64,000 nt of DNA from Crossaster papposus (lineage: Eukaryota; Echinodermata; Asteroidea; Velatida; Solasteridae). A model generated the notes under the pieces. That model was not told where the DNA came from, ran no database searches, and saw only the letters and a program-made list of their open reading frames with translations. The stretch covers positions 62,001 to 126,000 of the forward strand of contig JBAIAA010000528.1 of NCBI GenBank assembly GCA_037893245.1, in the 5' to 3' direction. Within the stretch, counting starts at the first letter, position 1; the number at the start of each line of letters is the position of its first letter. The translations under genes and the position numbers were made by a program. Positions 23,751 through 35,069 of the stretch are shown here, in pieces.

Positions 23751-24032
23751 CCAGATCCATTTCTGCGGTAAAGGGCGACGATTTGGGCTTTGCCCTGCCT
23801 GGCGCAACTTTTTTACGCTGTTGCCTGTGTTGGTTACGTCCGCCATTTTTATTTTATTTTATTTTGGGGGAATTTTTTGCTTAAGCAGACGATCTAAAAT
23901 ATTGCGCGCGCAGTTTGTTTACGTGCTTAAGTTAGCAACCGCTGGTGAAATACGTTTACGCTTAAGCAAATTTTTCTGCTACAGTAAGCAACAAAATTTG
24001 CTTACCGTTAAGCATCTCTATGAAATTGGGCC
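23751..24032. mobile_element. 0.28-kb insert in the zinc-finger array, copy 2
   Basis: Same insert and same junction bases as at 19206, 282 bp long. It differs from the first copy at only a few positions. Confidence 0.8.
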
Positions 24033-25933
24033 CTGGTGTCGCTTCAGGTTTCTACTCTACGCAAACGATATGCTGCAGATGTCGCATGCATACAGTTTAT
24101 CAACAGTGTGGGTCATCTTGTGTCGCTTGAGGTCTCTATTTTGCCTGAACGATTTTCCACAGATGTCGCATGAGTACAGTTTCTCATTGGTGTGGGTCAT
24201 CTGGTGTCGTTTGAGACATCCATTGTGGGTGAATGATTTTCCACAGATGTCGCATGCGTATGGTTTCTCATTGGTGTGGGTCATCTGGTGTCGTTTGAGG
24301 TTTCTACTCCACGCAAACGATATGCTGCAGATGTCGCATGTGTACGGTTTATCAACAGTGTGGGTCATCTTGTGTTGCTTGAGGCCTCCATTCTGCCTGA
24401 ACGATTTTCCACAGATGTCGCATGTGTACGGTTTCTCATTGGTGTGGGTCATCTGGTGTTGCTTGAGGCTTCCATTGTGCGTGAATGATTTTCCACAGAT
24501 GTCGCATGTATACGATTTCTTATTGGTGTGGGTCATCTGGTGTCGCTTGAGTGTTCCACTCCGATTGAACGATTGTCCACAGATGTCGCATGTGTCTGGT
24601 TTCTCATTGGTGTGGGTTTAATACCTGGTGTCGCTTGAGGTTTCTACTCCACGCAAACGATATGCTGCAGATGTCGCATGCGTACGGTTTATCAACAGTG
24701 TGGGTCATCTTGTGTCGCTTGAGGTCTCTATTCTGCCTGAACGATTATCCACAGATGTCACATGTGTATGGTTTCTCATTGGTGTGGGTCATCTGGTGTT
24801 GCTTGAGGCATCCATTGTGCGTGAATGATTTTCCACAAATGTCGCATGCGTACGGTTTCTTATTGGTGTGTGTCATCTGGTGTCGCTTGAGGTCTCCATT
24901 GTTTTTGAATGATTTTCCACAGATGTCGCATGCGTATGGTTTCTCATTGGTGTGGGTCATCTAGTGTCGCTTGAGGTTTCTACTTCACGCAAACGATATG
25001 CTGCAGATGTCGCATGCGTACGGTTTATCAACGGTGTGGGTCATCTTGTGTCGCTTGAGGTCTCCATTCTGCCTGAACGATTTTCCACAGATGTCGCATG
25101 CGTACGGTTTCTCATTGGTGTGGGTCATCTGGTGTCGCTTGAGGCATCCATTGTGCGTGAATGATTTTCCACAAATGTCGCATGCGTACGGTTTCTTATT
25201 GGTGTGTGTCATCTGGTGTCGCTTGAGGTCTCCATTGTTTTTGAATGATTTTCCACAGATGTCGCATGCGTATGGTTTCTCATTGGTGTGGGTCATCTGG
25301 TGTTGCTTGAGGCATCCATTGTGCGTGAATGATTTTCCACAAATGTCGCATGCGTACGGTTTCTTATTGGTGTGTGTCATCTGGTGTCGCTTAAGGTCTC
25401 CATTGTTTTTGAATGATTTTCCACAGATGTCGCATGCGTATGGTTTCTCATTGGTGTGGGTCATCTAGTGTCGCTTGAGGTTTCTACTCCACGCAAACGA
25501 TATGCTGCAGATGTCGCATGCGTACGGTTTATCAACGGTGTGGGTCATCTTGTGTCGCTTGAGGTCTCCATTCTGCCTGAATGATTTTCCACAGATGTCG
25601 CATGCGTACGGTTTCTCATTGGTGTGGGTCATCTGGTGTCGTTTGAGGTCTCTATTGTGCGTGAATGATTTTCCACAGCTGTCGCATGTATACGGTTTCT
25701 TATTGGTGTGTGTCATCTGGTGTCGCTTGAGGTCTCCATTGTTTGTGAATGATTTTCCACAGATGTCGCATGTGTCTGGTTTCTCATTGGTGTGGGTCAT
25801 CTGGTGTCGCTTGAGGTTTCTACTTCACGCAAACGATATGCTGCAGATGTCGCATGCGTACTTTTTATCAACAGTGTGGGTCATCTTGTGTCGCTTGAGG
25901 TCTCCATTCTGCCTGAACAATTTTTCACAGATG

Positions 25934-26215
25934 CCAGATCCATTTCTGCGGTAAAGGGCGACGATTTGGGCTTTGCCCTGCCTGGCGCAACTTTTTTACG
26001 CTGTTGCCTGTGTTGGTTACGTCCGCCATTTTTATTTTATTTTATTTTGGGGGAATTTTTTGCTTAAGCAGACGATCTAAAATATTGCGCGCGCAGTTTG
26101 TTTACGTGCTTAAGTTAGCAACCGCTGGTGAAATACGTTTACGCTTAAGCAAATTTTTCTGCTACAGTAAGCAAAAAAATTTGCTTACCGTTAAGCATCT
26201 CTATGAAATTGGGCC
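25934..26215. mobile_element. 0.28-kb insert in the zinc-finger array, copy 3
   Basis: 282 bp, nearly identical to the 23751 copy (GCAAAAAAATTTG here against GCAACAAAATTTG there). It lies 2183 bp from that copy, giving the length of one duplicated block. Confidence 0.8.
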
Positions 26216-27943
26216 CTGGTGTCGCTTCAGGTTTCTACTCTACGCAAACGATATGCTGCAGATGTCGCATGCATACAGTTTATCAACAGTGTGGGTCATC
26301 TTGTGTCGCTTGAGGTCTCTATTCTGCCTGAACGATTATCCACAGATGTCACATGTGTATGGTTTCTCATTGGTGTGGGTCATCTGGTGTTTCTTGAAGT
26401 GTCCACTCTGCCTGAACGATTTTCCACAGATGTCGCATGCGTACGGTTTCTTATTGGTGTGGGTCATCTGGTGTCGCTTGAGGTCTCCATTGTGCGTGAA
26501 TGATTTTCCACAGATGTCGCATGTGTACGGTTTCTTATTGGTGTGGGTCATCTGGTGTCGCTTGAGTGTTCCACTCTGATTGAACGATTTTCTACAGATG
26601 TCGCATGTGTACGGTTTCTCATTGGAGTGGGTCATCTGGTGTTGCTTGAGGTGTCCACTCTGCCTGAACGATTTTTACAGATGTTGCATGCGTACGGTTT
26701 ATCATTGGTGTGGGTCATCTGGTGTTTCTTTAAGTGTCTACTCTGCCTGAATGATTTTCAACAGATGTCGCATGCGCACGTTTTCTCATTGGTGTGGGTC
26801 AACTGGTGTCGCTTAAGGCATCCATTGTGCGTGAATGATTTTCCACAAATGTCGCATGCGTACGGTTTCTTATTGGTGTGTGTCATCTGGTGTCGCTTGA
26901 GGTCTCCATTGTTTTTGAATGATTTTCCACAGATGTCGCATGCGTATGGTTTCTCATTGGTGTGGGTCATTTGGTGTTGCTTGAGGCATCCATTGTGCGT
27001 GAATGATTTTCCACAAATGTCGCATGCGTACGGTTTCTTATTGGTGTGTGTCATCTGGTGTCGCTTGAGGTCTCCATTGTTTTTGAATGATTTTCCACAG
27101 ATGTCGCATGCGTATGGTTTCTCATTGGTGTGGGTCATCTAGTGTCGCTTGAGGTTTCTACTCCACGCAAACGATATGCTGCAGATGTCGCATGCGTACG
27201 GTTTATCAACGGTGTGGGTCATCTTGTGTCGCTTGAGGTCTCCATTCTGCCTGAACGATTTTCCACAGATGTCGCATGCGTACGGTTTCTCATTGGTGTG
27301 GGTCATCTGGTGTCGCTTGAGGCATCCATTGTGCGTGAATGATTTTCCACAAATGTCGCATGCGTACGGTTTCTTATTGGTGTGTGTCATCTGGTGTCGC
27401 TTGAGGTCTCCATTGTTTTTGAATGATTTTCCACAGATGTCGCATGCGTATGGTTTCTCATTGGTGTGGGTCATCTAGTGTCGCTTGAGGTTTCTACTCC
27501 ACGCAAACGATATGCTGCAGATGTCGCATGCGTACGGTTTATCAACGGTGTGGGTCATCTTGTGTCGCTTGAGGTCTCCATTCTGCCTGAATGATTTTCC
27601 ACAGATGTCGCATGCGTACGGTTTCTCATTGGTGTGGGTCATCTGGTGTCGTTTGAGGTCTCTATTGTGCGTGAATGATTTTCCACAGCTGTCGCATGTA
27701 TACGGTTTCTTATTGGTGTGTGTCATCTGGTGTCGCTTGAGGTCTCCATTGTTTGTGAATGATTTTCCACAGATGTCGCATGTGTCTGGTTTCTCATTGG
27801 TGTGGGTCATCTGGTGTCGCTTGAGGTTTCTACTTCACGCAAACGATATGCTGCAGATGTCGCATGCGTACTTTTTATCAACAGTGTGGGTCATCTTGTG
27901 TCGCTTGAGGTCTCCATTCTGCCTGAACAATTTTTCACAGATG

Positions 27944-28217
27944 CCAGATCCATTTCTGCGGTAAAGGGCGACGATTTTTTTAAAGGGCGCAACTTTTTTA
28001 CGCTGTTGCCTGTGTTGGTTACGTCCGCCATTTTTATTTTATCTAATTTTGGGGGAATTTTTTGCTTAAGCAGACGATCTAAAATATTGCCCGCGCAGTT
28101 TGTTTACGTGCTTAAGTTAGCAACCGCTGGTGAAATACGTTTACGCTTAAGCAAATTTTTCTGCTACAGTAAGCAAAAAAATTTGCTTACCGTTAAGCAT
28201 CTCTATGAAATTGGGCC
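27944..28217. mobile_element. 0.28-kb insert in the zinc-finger array, copy 4
   Basis: 274 bp; carries a replacement near its left end (TTTTTTTAAAGGGCG instead of the TTTGGGCTTTGCCC text of the other copies). It is 2010 bp from copy 3. Confidence 0.8.
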
Positions 28218-28337
28218 CTGGTGTCGCTTCAGGTTTCTACTCTACGCAAACGATATGCTGCAGATGTCGCATGCATACAGTTTATCAACAGTGTGGGTCA
28301 TCTTGTGTCGCTTGAGGTCTCTATTCTGCCTGAACGA

Positions 28338-29165
28338 TTATCCACAGATGTCACATGTGTACGGTTTCTTATTGGTGTGGGTCATCTGGTGTCGCTTGAG
28401 TGTTCCACTCTGATTGAACGATTTTCCACAGATGTCGCATGCGTACGGTTTCTCATTGGTGTGGGTCATCTGGTGTTGCTTGAGGTGTCCACTCTGCCTG
28501 AACAATTTTCCACAGATGTCGCATGCGTACGGTTTCTCATTGGTGTGGGTCATATGGTGTTGTTTGAGGTAGTCACTCCGCCTGAACAAAATTCCGCAGA
28601 TGTCGCATGCGTACGGTTTCTCATTGGTGTGGGTCATCTGGTGTCGCTTGAAGTGTCCACTCGGCCTGAATGATTTTCCGCAGATGTCGCATGTGTACGG
28701 TTTCTCATTGGTGTGGGTCATTTGGTGTCGCTTGAAGTGTCCACTCTGCCTGAACGATTTTCCACAGATGTCGCATGTGTGCGGTTTCTCATTGGTGTGG
28801 GTCATCTGGTGTCGTTTGAGGTTTCTACTCCACGCAAACGATATGCTGCAGATGTCGCATGTGTACGGTTTATCAACAGTGTGGGTCATCTTGTGTTGCT
28901 TGAGGCCTCCATTCTGCCTGAACGATTTTCCACAGATGTCACATGCGTACGGTTTCTCATTGGTGTGGGTCATCTGGTGTTGCTTGAAGTTTCCACTCTG
29001 CCTGAACGATTTTTCACAGATGTCGCATGTGTACGGTTTCTCATTGGTGTGGGTCATCTGGTGTTGCTTGAGGCTTCCATTGTGCGTGAATGATTTTCCA
29101 CAGATGTCGCATGCGTACAGTTTCTCATTGGTGTGGGTCATCTGGTGTAATTTGAGGCTGTCCAT
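28338..29165 (-). CDS. Upstream-most zinc-finger run, nine complete fingers
   Basis: Open for 275 codons. It begins just after a possible splice acceptor (minus strand ATACAAG before GTTATGGACAGCC), so the fingers could be the last exon of a gene whose 5' exons lie upstream. It contains a partial finger, nine complete fingers and a truncated tenth ending at TAA. The finger helices are the least repetitive in the array (THNGS, RQSGN, RQNGG, AWSRN, RQSGH, RPSGH, RRSDY, RQSGH, NQSGT). This is the best candidate for a still functional part. Confidence 0.6.
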   Translation of the reverse strand: MDSLKLHQMTHTNEKLYACDICGKSFTHNGSLKQHQMTHTNEKPYTCDICEKSFRQSGNFKQHQMTHTNEKPYACDICGKSFRQNGGLKQHKMTHTVDKPYTCDICSISFAWSRNLKRHQMTHTNEKPHTCDICGKSFRQSGHFKRHQMTHTNEKPYTCDICGKSFRPSGHFKRHQMTHTNEKPYACDICGILFRRSDYLKQHHMTHTNEKPYACDICGKLFRQSGHLKQHQMTHTNEKPYACDICGKSFNQSGTLKRHQMTHTNKKPYTCDICG

Positions 29166-30285
29166 AACCTTGTATAAAATTTAAAAGATCAAAGTGGCTA
29201 TTTTTACGTGACCGTAAACCTACTATTATTACGTGATATAACTGGTTCCCGACACAGACAAGAGAAATTTGCCATGAAGATGCAATTACGTGGTTTGCCG
29301 GTTCGACGTAGCATGCAGTGATCGCTGTAATTTGTTTGGGTTGATAATAATGACGTAATACCCACTTAACATAACACCTCGGTATTACCGAATACCGCGG
29401 TTTTTTTTGTCACGGTATCCCGGTATAGTAAAAGGCAATACCGTCCAAGCCTAACGAAAACGCTGTTGCTATTCTTACGTGACCGTAACCCTACCTACTT
29501 TTTTCTATTCCTACGCGACTTAACTAGTTCCCGACACAGAAACTCAATACGCGCGGAACGTATGAAGACCACCCAGGAAATTTGTTTTGGCAATAGTCGA
29601 TGTTAAATTGTGGTATTTAGTCCAAAATTCCCTTTTTTTGACCATAATATGTAATTATTTGTGCAAACATAGTGAAAAATTCACATTACCTTTCATTTGT
29701 ATTTAAATTTCGACATTTTTCATAAAAAAACTGTGTGACTTCGTCGTGGACAAAAAAGCAAACTATAAAACTAACATCGACAACAGATAAGTTTGTAGTG
29801 AGTGTTCAGTAGGTAATAATAGGAATAGATATGTAATAAGTTAATTCCATTGTATTTTGGTATTATTTCATTACGTAACCTTTTTTTATTACCTAAGTTA
29901 TTGGCTAATAATAATTTCAATATCTCATAGATAGGGTCTTATAGAAAAAGGTATAAAAGTCGTGTATACAAAAAACTAGGGACTGTATACGAAAAACTAG
30001 GGACTGTATAAACTAGGGACTGCGCTAGACCATGGAGGAATAAGAGCTTATTCCTTCATGGCTAGACCCAATAATTGGGGTGTTTTCACTCCTTTTTCGA
30101 ATTTTGTCTGTCGTTCTAACGCCCCAACGGTTTCTCAGCCTATTGCCCGTAAAAAATTAAGTTGCGACCACAAAAGTTGCCCAAAACAGGCCAAATACTT
30201 GACAAAATATCTTGGATAGCGCACACTGATACATGTTAAAGAAGAACTGTTATGGCTTCATTGTAGTCCGGTTCCTTGCTCTATG
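29166..30285. other. Spacer upstream of the zinc-finger array
   Basis: Contains a direct duplication of about 70 bp: ACGTGACCGTAA...GTTCCCGACACAGA at about 29200-29265 and again at about 29477-29541. A small palindromic GGTATTACCG/CGGTATAGT region is near 29380-29450. A tandem unit based on AACTAGGGACTGTAT (three copies) lies at 29970-30020. The 5' exons of a zinc-finger gene could be here or farther upstream, but none was recognised. Confidence 0.4.
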
Positions 30286-30407
30286 GTCCGAGTTACTGGA
30301 CTCTAGTTATCTCTTTTTTAACATTTGGACATCATCTGGCACTATTAGTAGCGCCAGATGATGTCCAAATGTTAAAAAAGCGATAACTAGAGTCCAGTAA
30401 CTCAGAC
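30286..30407. repeat. Near-perfect palindrome, 55-bp arms
   Basis: Left arm begins GTCCGAGTTACTGGACTC and the right arm ends GAGTCCAGTAACTCAGAC. The loop is about 10 bp and only a few mismatches were seen. It can form a long hairpin; probably a short foldback transposon. Confidence 0.8.
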
Positions 30408-33059
30408 TAGAATTCTAGACTAAACAACACAAAAGATTTATCTTGACAATAGGAAAGAGGATTTGTGCGGCAAAACCCGCACTGCGCGTAATATCACGTT
30501 ATTGTGTTCTTCTCTTATATTCAATTACACTATCGGCGCGGTTAGAAAACGGCCGCGTTTAAACAAGCGTATCTCCCCAATCGCTTGTTAAATTTGGGAA
30601 ATCGAAGTAGTTTTGGAATCTGTGATTTAAAATCGATACGCTCTACTTATTTTTTTACCACTCTGATTACTTTTTAAAAGTCCCTAGCTTACGGCTATAA
30701 AATTAGCTAATGTTTTGGCAGCACACCAGCTAAATATCCAAGTTAAATTAATGGCACCAAATTAATTATCACGAAACTGGTGCATCGCAAATCGACCAAC
30801 AACATTCACTCAGTCACTCGCAGTCGCGGCACTCATCAGTCGTACCGTACTACATACTCTTAACTCTAGTTCTGCAAACATAACAATTGTATTATGACGA
30901 TACTTCAGTATAATAAAACTCAAAAAGCAAACATACCTACCTTCCAAAAACGATATAAATTCTAAATAACTAGAATTTAGAAATAGAACGCAATGCTTTT
31001 TCCACGTTGAAAGTCACATCTTCACTCAGCCTTCTTCACCACGTGCACATCAACACCGAAATAGGTACCCGATCACTTCGACACCTTGTCAACTCGACAC
31101 CCGTACCCACCATCGAGATGTTGACGTGTCGAGTTGATTGGTGTCGAGTTTGCTAGGTGTCGAAGTTATCGACATCCGATGGAAGAACGAGCTGGGCTTG
31201 TTTAAAGCGCATAAAGTGAACTGAAACCTTTCTTTGATGATGCTAAATCACGTTGTAGAACATGTATTCTGTGTCATTTTTTTCAAAACAGTCGGAACAC
31301 ACAATAAATCACATTTTTTGGTGCTTCAAAGTTTTTTTAATTTTATATGAAATATATTTCTGTTTCGGGGTTCTGCTGTAGAACATGTAGACGCCGACAC
31401 AGCTCCTACACAAATTAGTGTTTGTATAAAAGATTGAACAAGCCACACATTATTTTGGGTCGACTCGGCCAGAAAATATACATGTACTATAAAATCACGA
31501 AGACCGAGAAATATTCATCATTATCGGAACTCAACATTTTATTGCTGGTATTATGGTAGAAAACTGGTGAATTTGCGTATACATGTATAATGCGCACCAG
31601 AAATTATGGCAAGGAAAATTCCTTAACAAATCATGTATATAATAAACGTATACACAATTTACGGAATACATTGTTAAAAACATTGTTTGTAAAAACATCA
31701 CTGGCAAAACATCAGAGTAAAAAAATATAATACAAAATATAATTTTACAGAGATATTAAAATCTCAACAAACTTGTGTATATTTGTTATAATTACTATAC
31801 ATTTTTTGGGACAGTCACTTCGATGTAAATGTAGGTGTGTCATCTTTTAATTTTATTTATTCGCAATTTCCGTAATAATGATACAGATTTTACTACAGAA
31901 TAGAAAAGAAAATATATACCCGGTACATATAATGGAAAAAGCAGGGATAACGCAAACAAGTTTTACAAAACTTATTTCCATTGCGGTCCCAATGTGTTTT
32001 TTAGGGGGTTGCAATCTGAAAAATAGATTTTCAAATTGAATTGATAATTTTCTAGCATTGTATTTGTTATGAGCTCTCGAATGAGATATCCCACGAAAGG
32101 AATTGGCCAACAGCGAGTAATTAATTAATTCAATTTAAATTTTGATTTAGGAGTGTCCTGCTCCTAATTCGTGGGGGGGGGGGGGGGGGGTCATAGTTTG
32201 TAAAGGCCTGCCAATGCAAAAAATCAAATGTATTCGTTTTAGAGTACATGGTCTTATATACAAATTCGTTCGGAAAAGAAAATCAAAATTTTTAAAAAGC
32301 TTGGACAACCAAACTTTGAAAATAAAGAACAATTTGTAAACAATAACCCCAAAAAAGCAAACCAACTAACAATTATAAATACCTTGCACCCTTTTAGCAA
32401 GATAAAAGTGAAAATAAAAACGAAGAGTACTGCCTGAAAATCTTCAAATGCTGTTCTTATAAACAAAGCTGAAAATGTACCTCTAACAAAAATTATGTAC
32501 ATTTTATATTTATAATGTTTTTTTTTAATATATTTTATATTTATCAAAATTGTAGTAAGAATGGAATAATCGGCTTTTTGCATAGTTTAGATTAAGATAA
32601 AACAAACGTAGGTCAATAACCGAGAGATCTATCCGGAAGCCTAGCTCTCAACTATACTAACGCACGTGCATCTTTTGATCGAATTATAAAAATGCAAACA
32701 AAATTGGTTCTTCAAATTTTTGTTAGGCGACTGTGGTGTAAATAACATTTTAAAGCAGATATAAGAGGAGAGAACCCCCACTTATCCCTCCTTTAAAAAA
32801 AATAAAATTGCGACGTCAAGTCGAGTCAAGTTATTAGGTCAAGACACTTTTTAAAAATTACTCGTTTTATTCAAAATGATTGACTGCTTAGATTTCAACA
32901 GCTGCAACTCATCATCTCAATTGCAGGAAATATGGCAGTAAGGCAAGAAACTCTACTTTGTCGAGGGTTGAACTCAGATTCTGTGGACAGAGAAAAAAAA
33001 AAAAATATTACCACTTCACATTTCAAGGCAAATTGTGACCGAATAGCACAAAATCAGCG
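30408..33059. other. Intergenic stretch without recognised genes
   Basis: AT-rich. Contains a cluster of GTGTCGAG/CTCGACAC repeats at about 31075-31170, a poly-G run at about 32173-32190, and otherwise no feature I can support. ORFs here are short and have no family resemblance. Confidence 0.4.
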
Positions 33060-33795
33060 TAAAATCGCACTGGGGCTTTCCGAGTTATAAGTAGAAACAA
33101 CCGTGAATTTTCACTGAAAAGTCAATTTTGGGATTTTAACAACTTTCTTATTTGAAATGCCCTATTCTGTCATAACCCAATAGTCCAGGGAAACTAAGTT
33201 TTGACCTCACACAAATTGCACCACAGTGCACTTCTATAAGGTCCCTAGAATGAAATACTAAAAATCTCAAAAAATCCAAGTGGTGGAAATATGACAATTT
33301 GCATAAATCATTAATCCCTGCCGCGTAATATATTTATTCCTATATTTGGGTATATTATATTTTTTTTGTTTTTTGAAAAGTTTATTTTGGTGATTCTACT
33401 TACATATCCTTACTTTCAGTAACATTTTCTAAAGCAGATAAGCGACTGAATAATTATGTGAACATAGTAATTATCCAAAATGACAATTTCGTGAACCCAT
33501 TAATGTGCTTCAAATTCACCAAGTTGCTTACATGGCACAGTTATCATATTAAAAACCTTATGGAAAATCATATGAACAATGATAACATTGTGATATTTAG
33601 CCCAGCAAACAAAAAGTTATAGAAGTGCACTGTGGTGACAAATATTTTATTTCAATTTGTGTGAGGTCAACAAAACAAAATTAAGTATTTTCCCCGGACT
33701 ACAAAGTTTTTTTAACTGAATCTCTTTGCAAAATATTTTTTAGGGGCATTTCATTTTTGAACTTTGTGATAACTGTGAATAAGCGGGGTAATAAG
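33060..33795. mobile_element. Large inverted-repeat element
   Basis: Imperfect foldback of about 730 bp. GTGCACTTCTATAA (33229-33242) faces the complement TTATAGAAGTGCAC (33617-33630), and CCTCACACAAATTG faces CAATTTGTGTGAGG farther out. Related in style to the element at 38795-39470. Non-coding. Confidence 0.6.
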
Positions 33796-34202
33796 CCATT
33801 TGCGAGTTAAATTTTAATAACATCATTTTTTTAATAACGAAACTAGCAGTTGTAAAACAATTGGTTGTTCATTGTTTTGTATTCTTCACTTCCACTGTAA
33901 TTCTTCACCCTTAAACAATAACATTTAACTAAATGGACATTTCTCATCAAGGTTTCTTTTGAGCACTGAAGCACGATGAACTTTGCATTAAACAATTTGC
34001 CAAAAGTATGAACGTCATTTTCGCAACAAATACATTTGTCACATCGCGCTGCGAATTATTCGCACCCGTTGTGTGAATTTGCACAACAAAATTTGCATTC
34101 GGATAAAGTATGACACGGCCTTGACTCATTCTAACTTGCATTGGATCTATTGCAAGTTAGATAAGTTACTCCTGAGATCTTATAATTGGTGAAATCTGCC
34201 CC

Positions 34203-34448
34203 AGGGGCCAATTTCATAGAGCTGCTAAGCACAACAATTTGCTTAGCACAAAAAAGTCTTTCTCAGTAAAAGCAGCTTACCAGCAAAAAAACTCAATGTG
34301 CTTTTCATGCTAACCAAAAACCAGCTGAATACCAGTCACAAACAATATACATCACCTGAAAATTTGGTTCGTAACCCTATTTTTGCCAAGGTAGAATTTT
34401 CATGCTAAGCAAATTGTTGTGCTTAGCAGCTCTATGAAATTGGCCCCT
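34203..34448. mobile_element. Inverted-repeat element, family F3
   Basis: Best-preserved F3 copy: CCAGGGGCCAATTTCATAG at the left and CTATGAAATTGGCCCCTGG at the right, with inner GCTAAGCACAACAATTTGC inverted at the other end. About 245 bp. Confidence 0.8.
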
Positions 34449-34764
34449 GGTGTCTTTGTGCAATTCTCATCTGGTGTGAACAATGTATTGGTGCTGAGCG
34501 TCTCTTACGTAACTATGCAAGAGCTTGTTCCGAATCGCGTGATTTAGTAACAGTCTCTTTGGTCTGGAGAATTCAAAGTTACCATGTGCCAAGCATTTTG
34601 AGCAAGCCGGTGTATCATAATTATGTTTATTTAAATTTAACTTGCAAATGGCTTATTATTTGCAGTTACTCAATGTGTTTTGCACTGAGACATTTTGCAC
34701 TGAGACATTTTGCACTGATGATACTGGTAGATTTTATGGGTAAGAAACAAATCACAGCAGGCAG

Positions 34765-35020
34765 TGTGTTGTATAGACTATGTGCCCTCTGTTTATTACA
34801 TCTGTATTCAAATGTGGCCGGCAATATGTGCACGCATCATGTTTTACATAGATTTGGTTAAGAGATGACATCAGAGGTCACATAATTCAAAGGTGATCTG
34901 ACCTGCGAGGTCACTCTTTAAGCAAATTTTATGTAAAACACGATGTGTACGCATACTGCCGGGCACATTTGAATACAGATGTAAACAGGTGACGTCAGAG
35001 GGCACATCGTCTATACATCC
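34765..35020. mobile_element. Inverted-repeat element next to the EF-hand gene 3' end
   Basis: Left arm contains TATAGACTATGTGCCCTCTG and ACATCTGTATTCAAATGTG; the right arm has CACATTTGAATACAGATGT and CAGAGGGCACATCGTCTATA. About 255 bp, non-coding, ending about 50 bp beyond the proposed stop codon of the EF-hand gene. Confidence 0.65.
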
Positions 35021-35069
35021 AAGCAGTGAAGCTCTCTCACACCAACAAGTTTTGTGCAAAACTGTTATA

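Larger units (their letters stand above)
17613..29165 (-). pseudogene. C2H2 zinc-finger tandem array, about 120 finger units, multiply interrupted
   Basis: On the minus strand, 84-bp units encode YACDICGKSF-x5-LKRHQMTH followed by a TNEKP or TNKKP linker. The array starts with a partial finger at 29165 (MDSLKLHQMTH) and ends at 17613 with a distinct tail (NLKNHRMDHTDRDER). After subtracting insertions the length fits about 119 units. It is not one open frame. A recurring AAA-to-TAA change (CDICG-stop-SF), a recurring CAG-to-TAG before MTHT, a linker insertion with TAA (17883, 20576, 24617), a deletion in some fingers and the insertions break it into runs of two to ten fingers. The same breaks recur in several blocks, so blocks were copied after breaking. 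Tandem C2H2 proteins are usually sequence-specific DNA binders. The long plus-strand ORFs across this region are shadows created by the 84-bp period. It could instead be several short genes, but no separate start exons were seen. Confidence 0.88.

Noticed and set aside
17689-29184. Many long plus-strand ORFs (repeating LVWVIWCRLR and GHLVSLEVS text)
   Set aside because: They are antisense shadows of the 84-bp zinc-finger unit, whose period is divisible by three. The sense strand has intact C2H2 residues.
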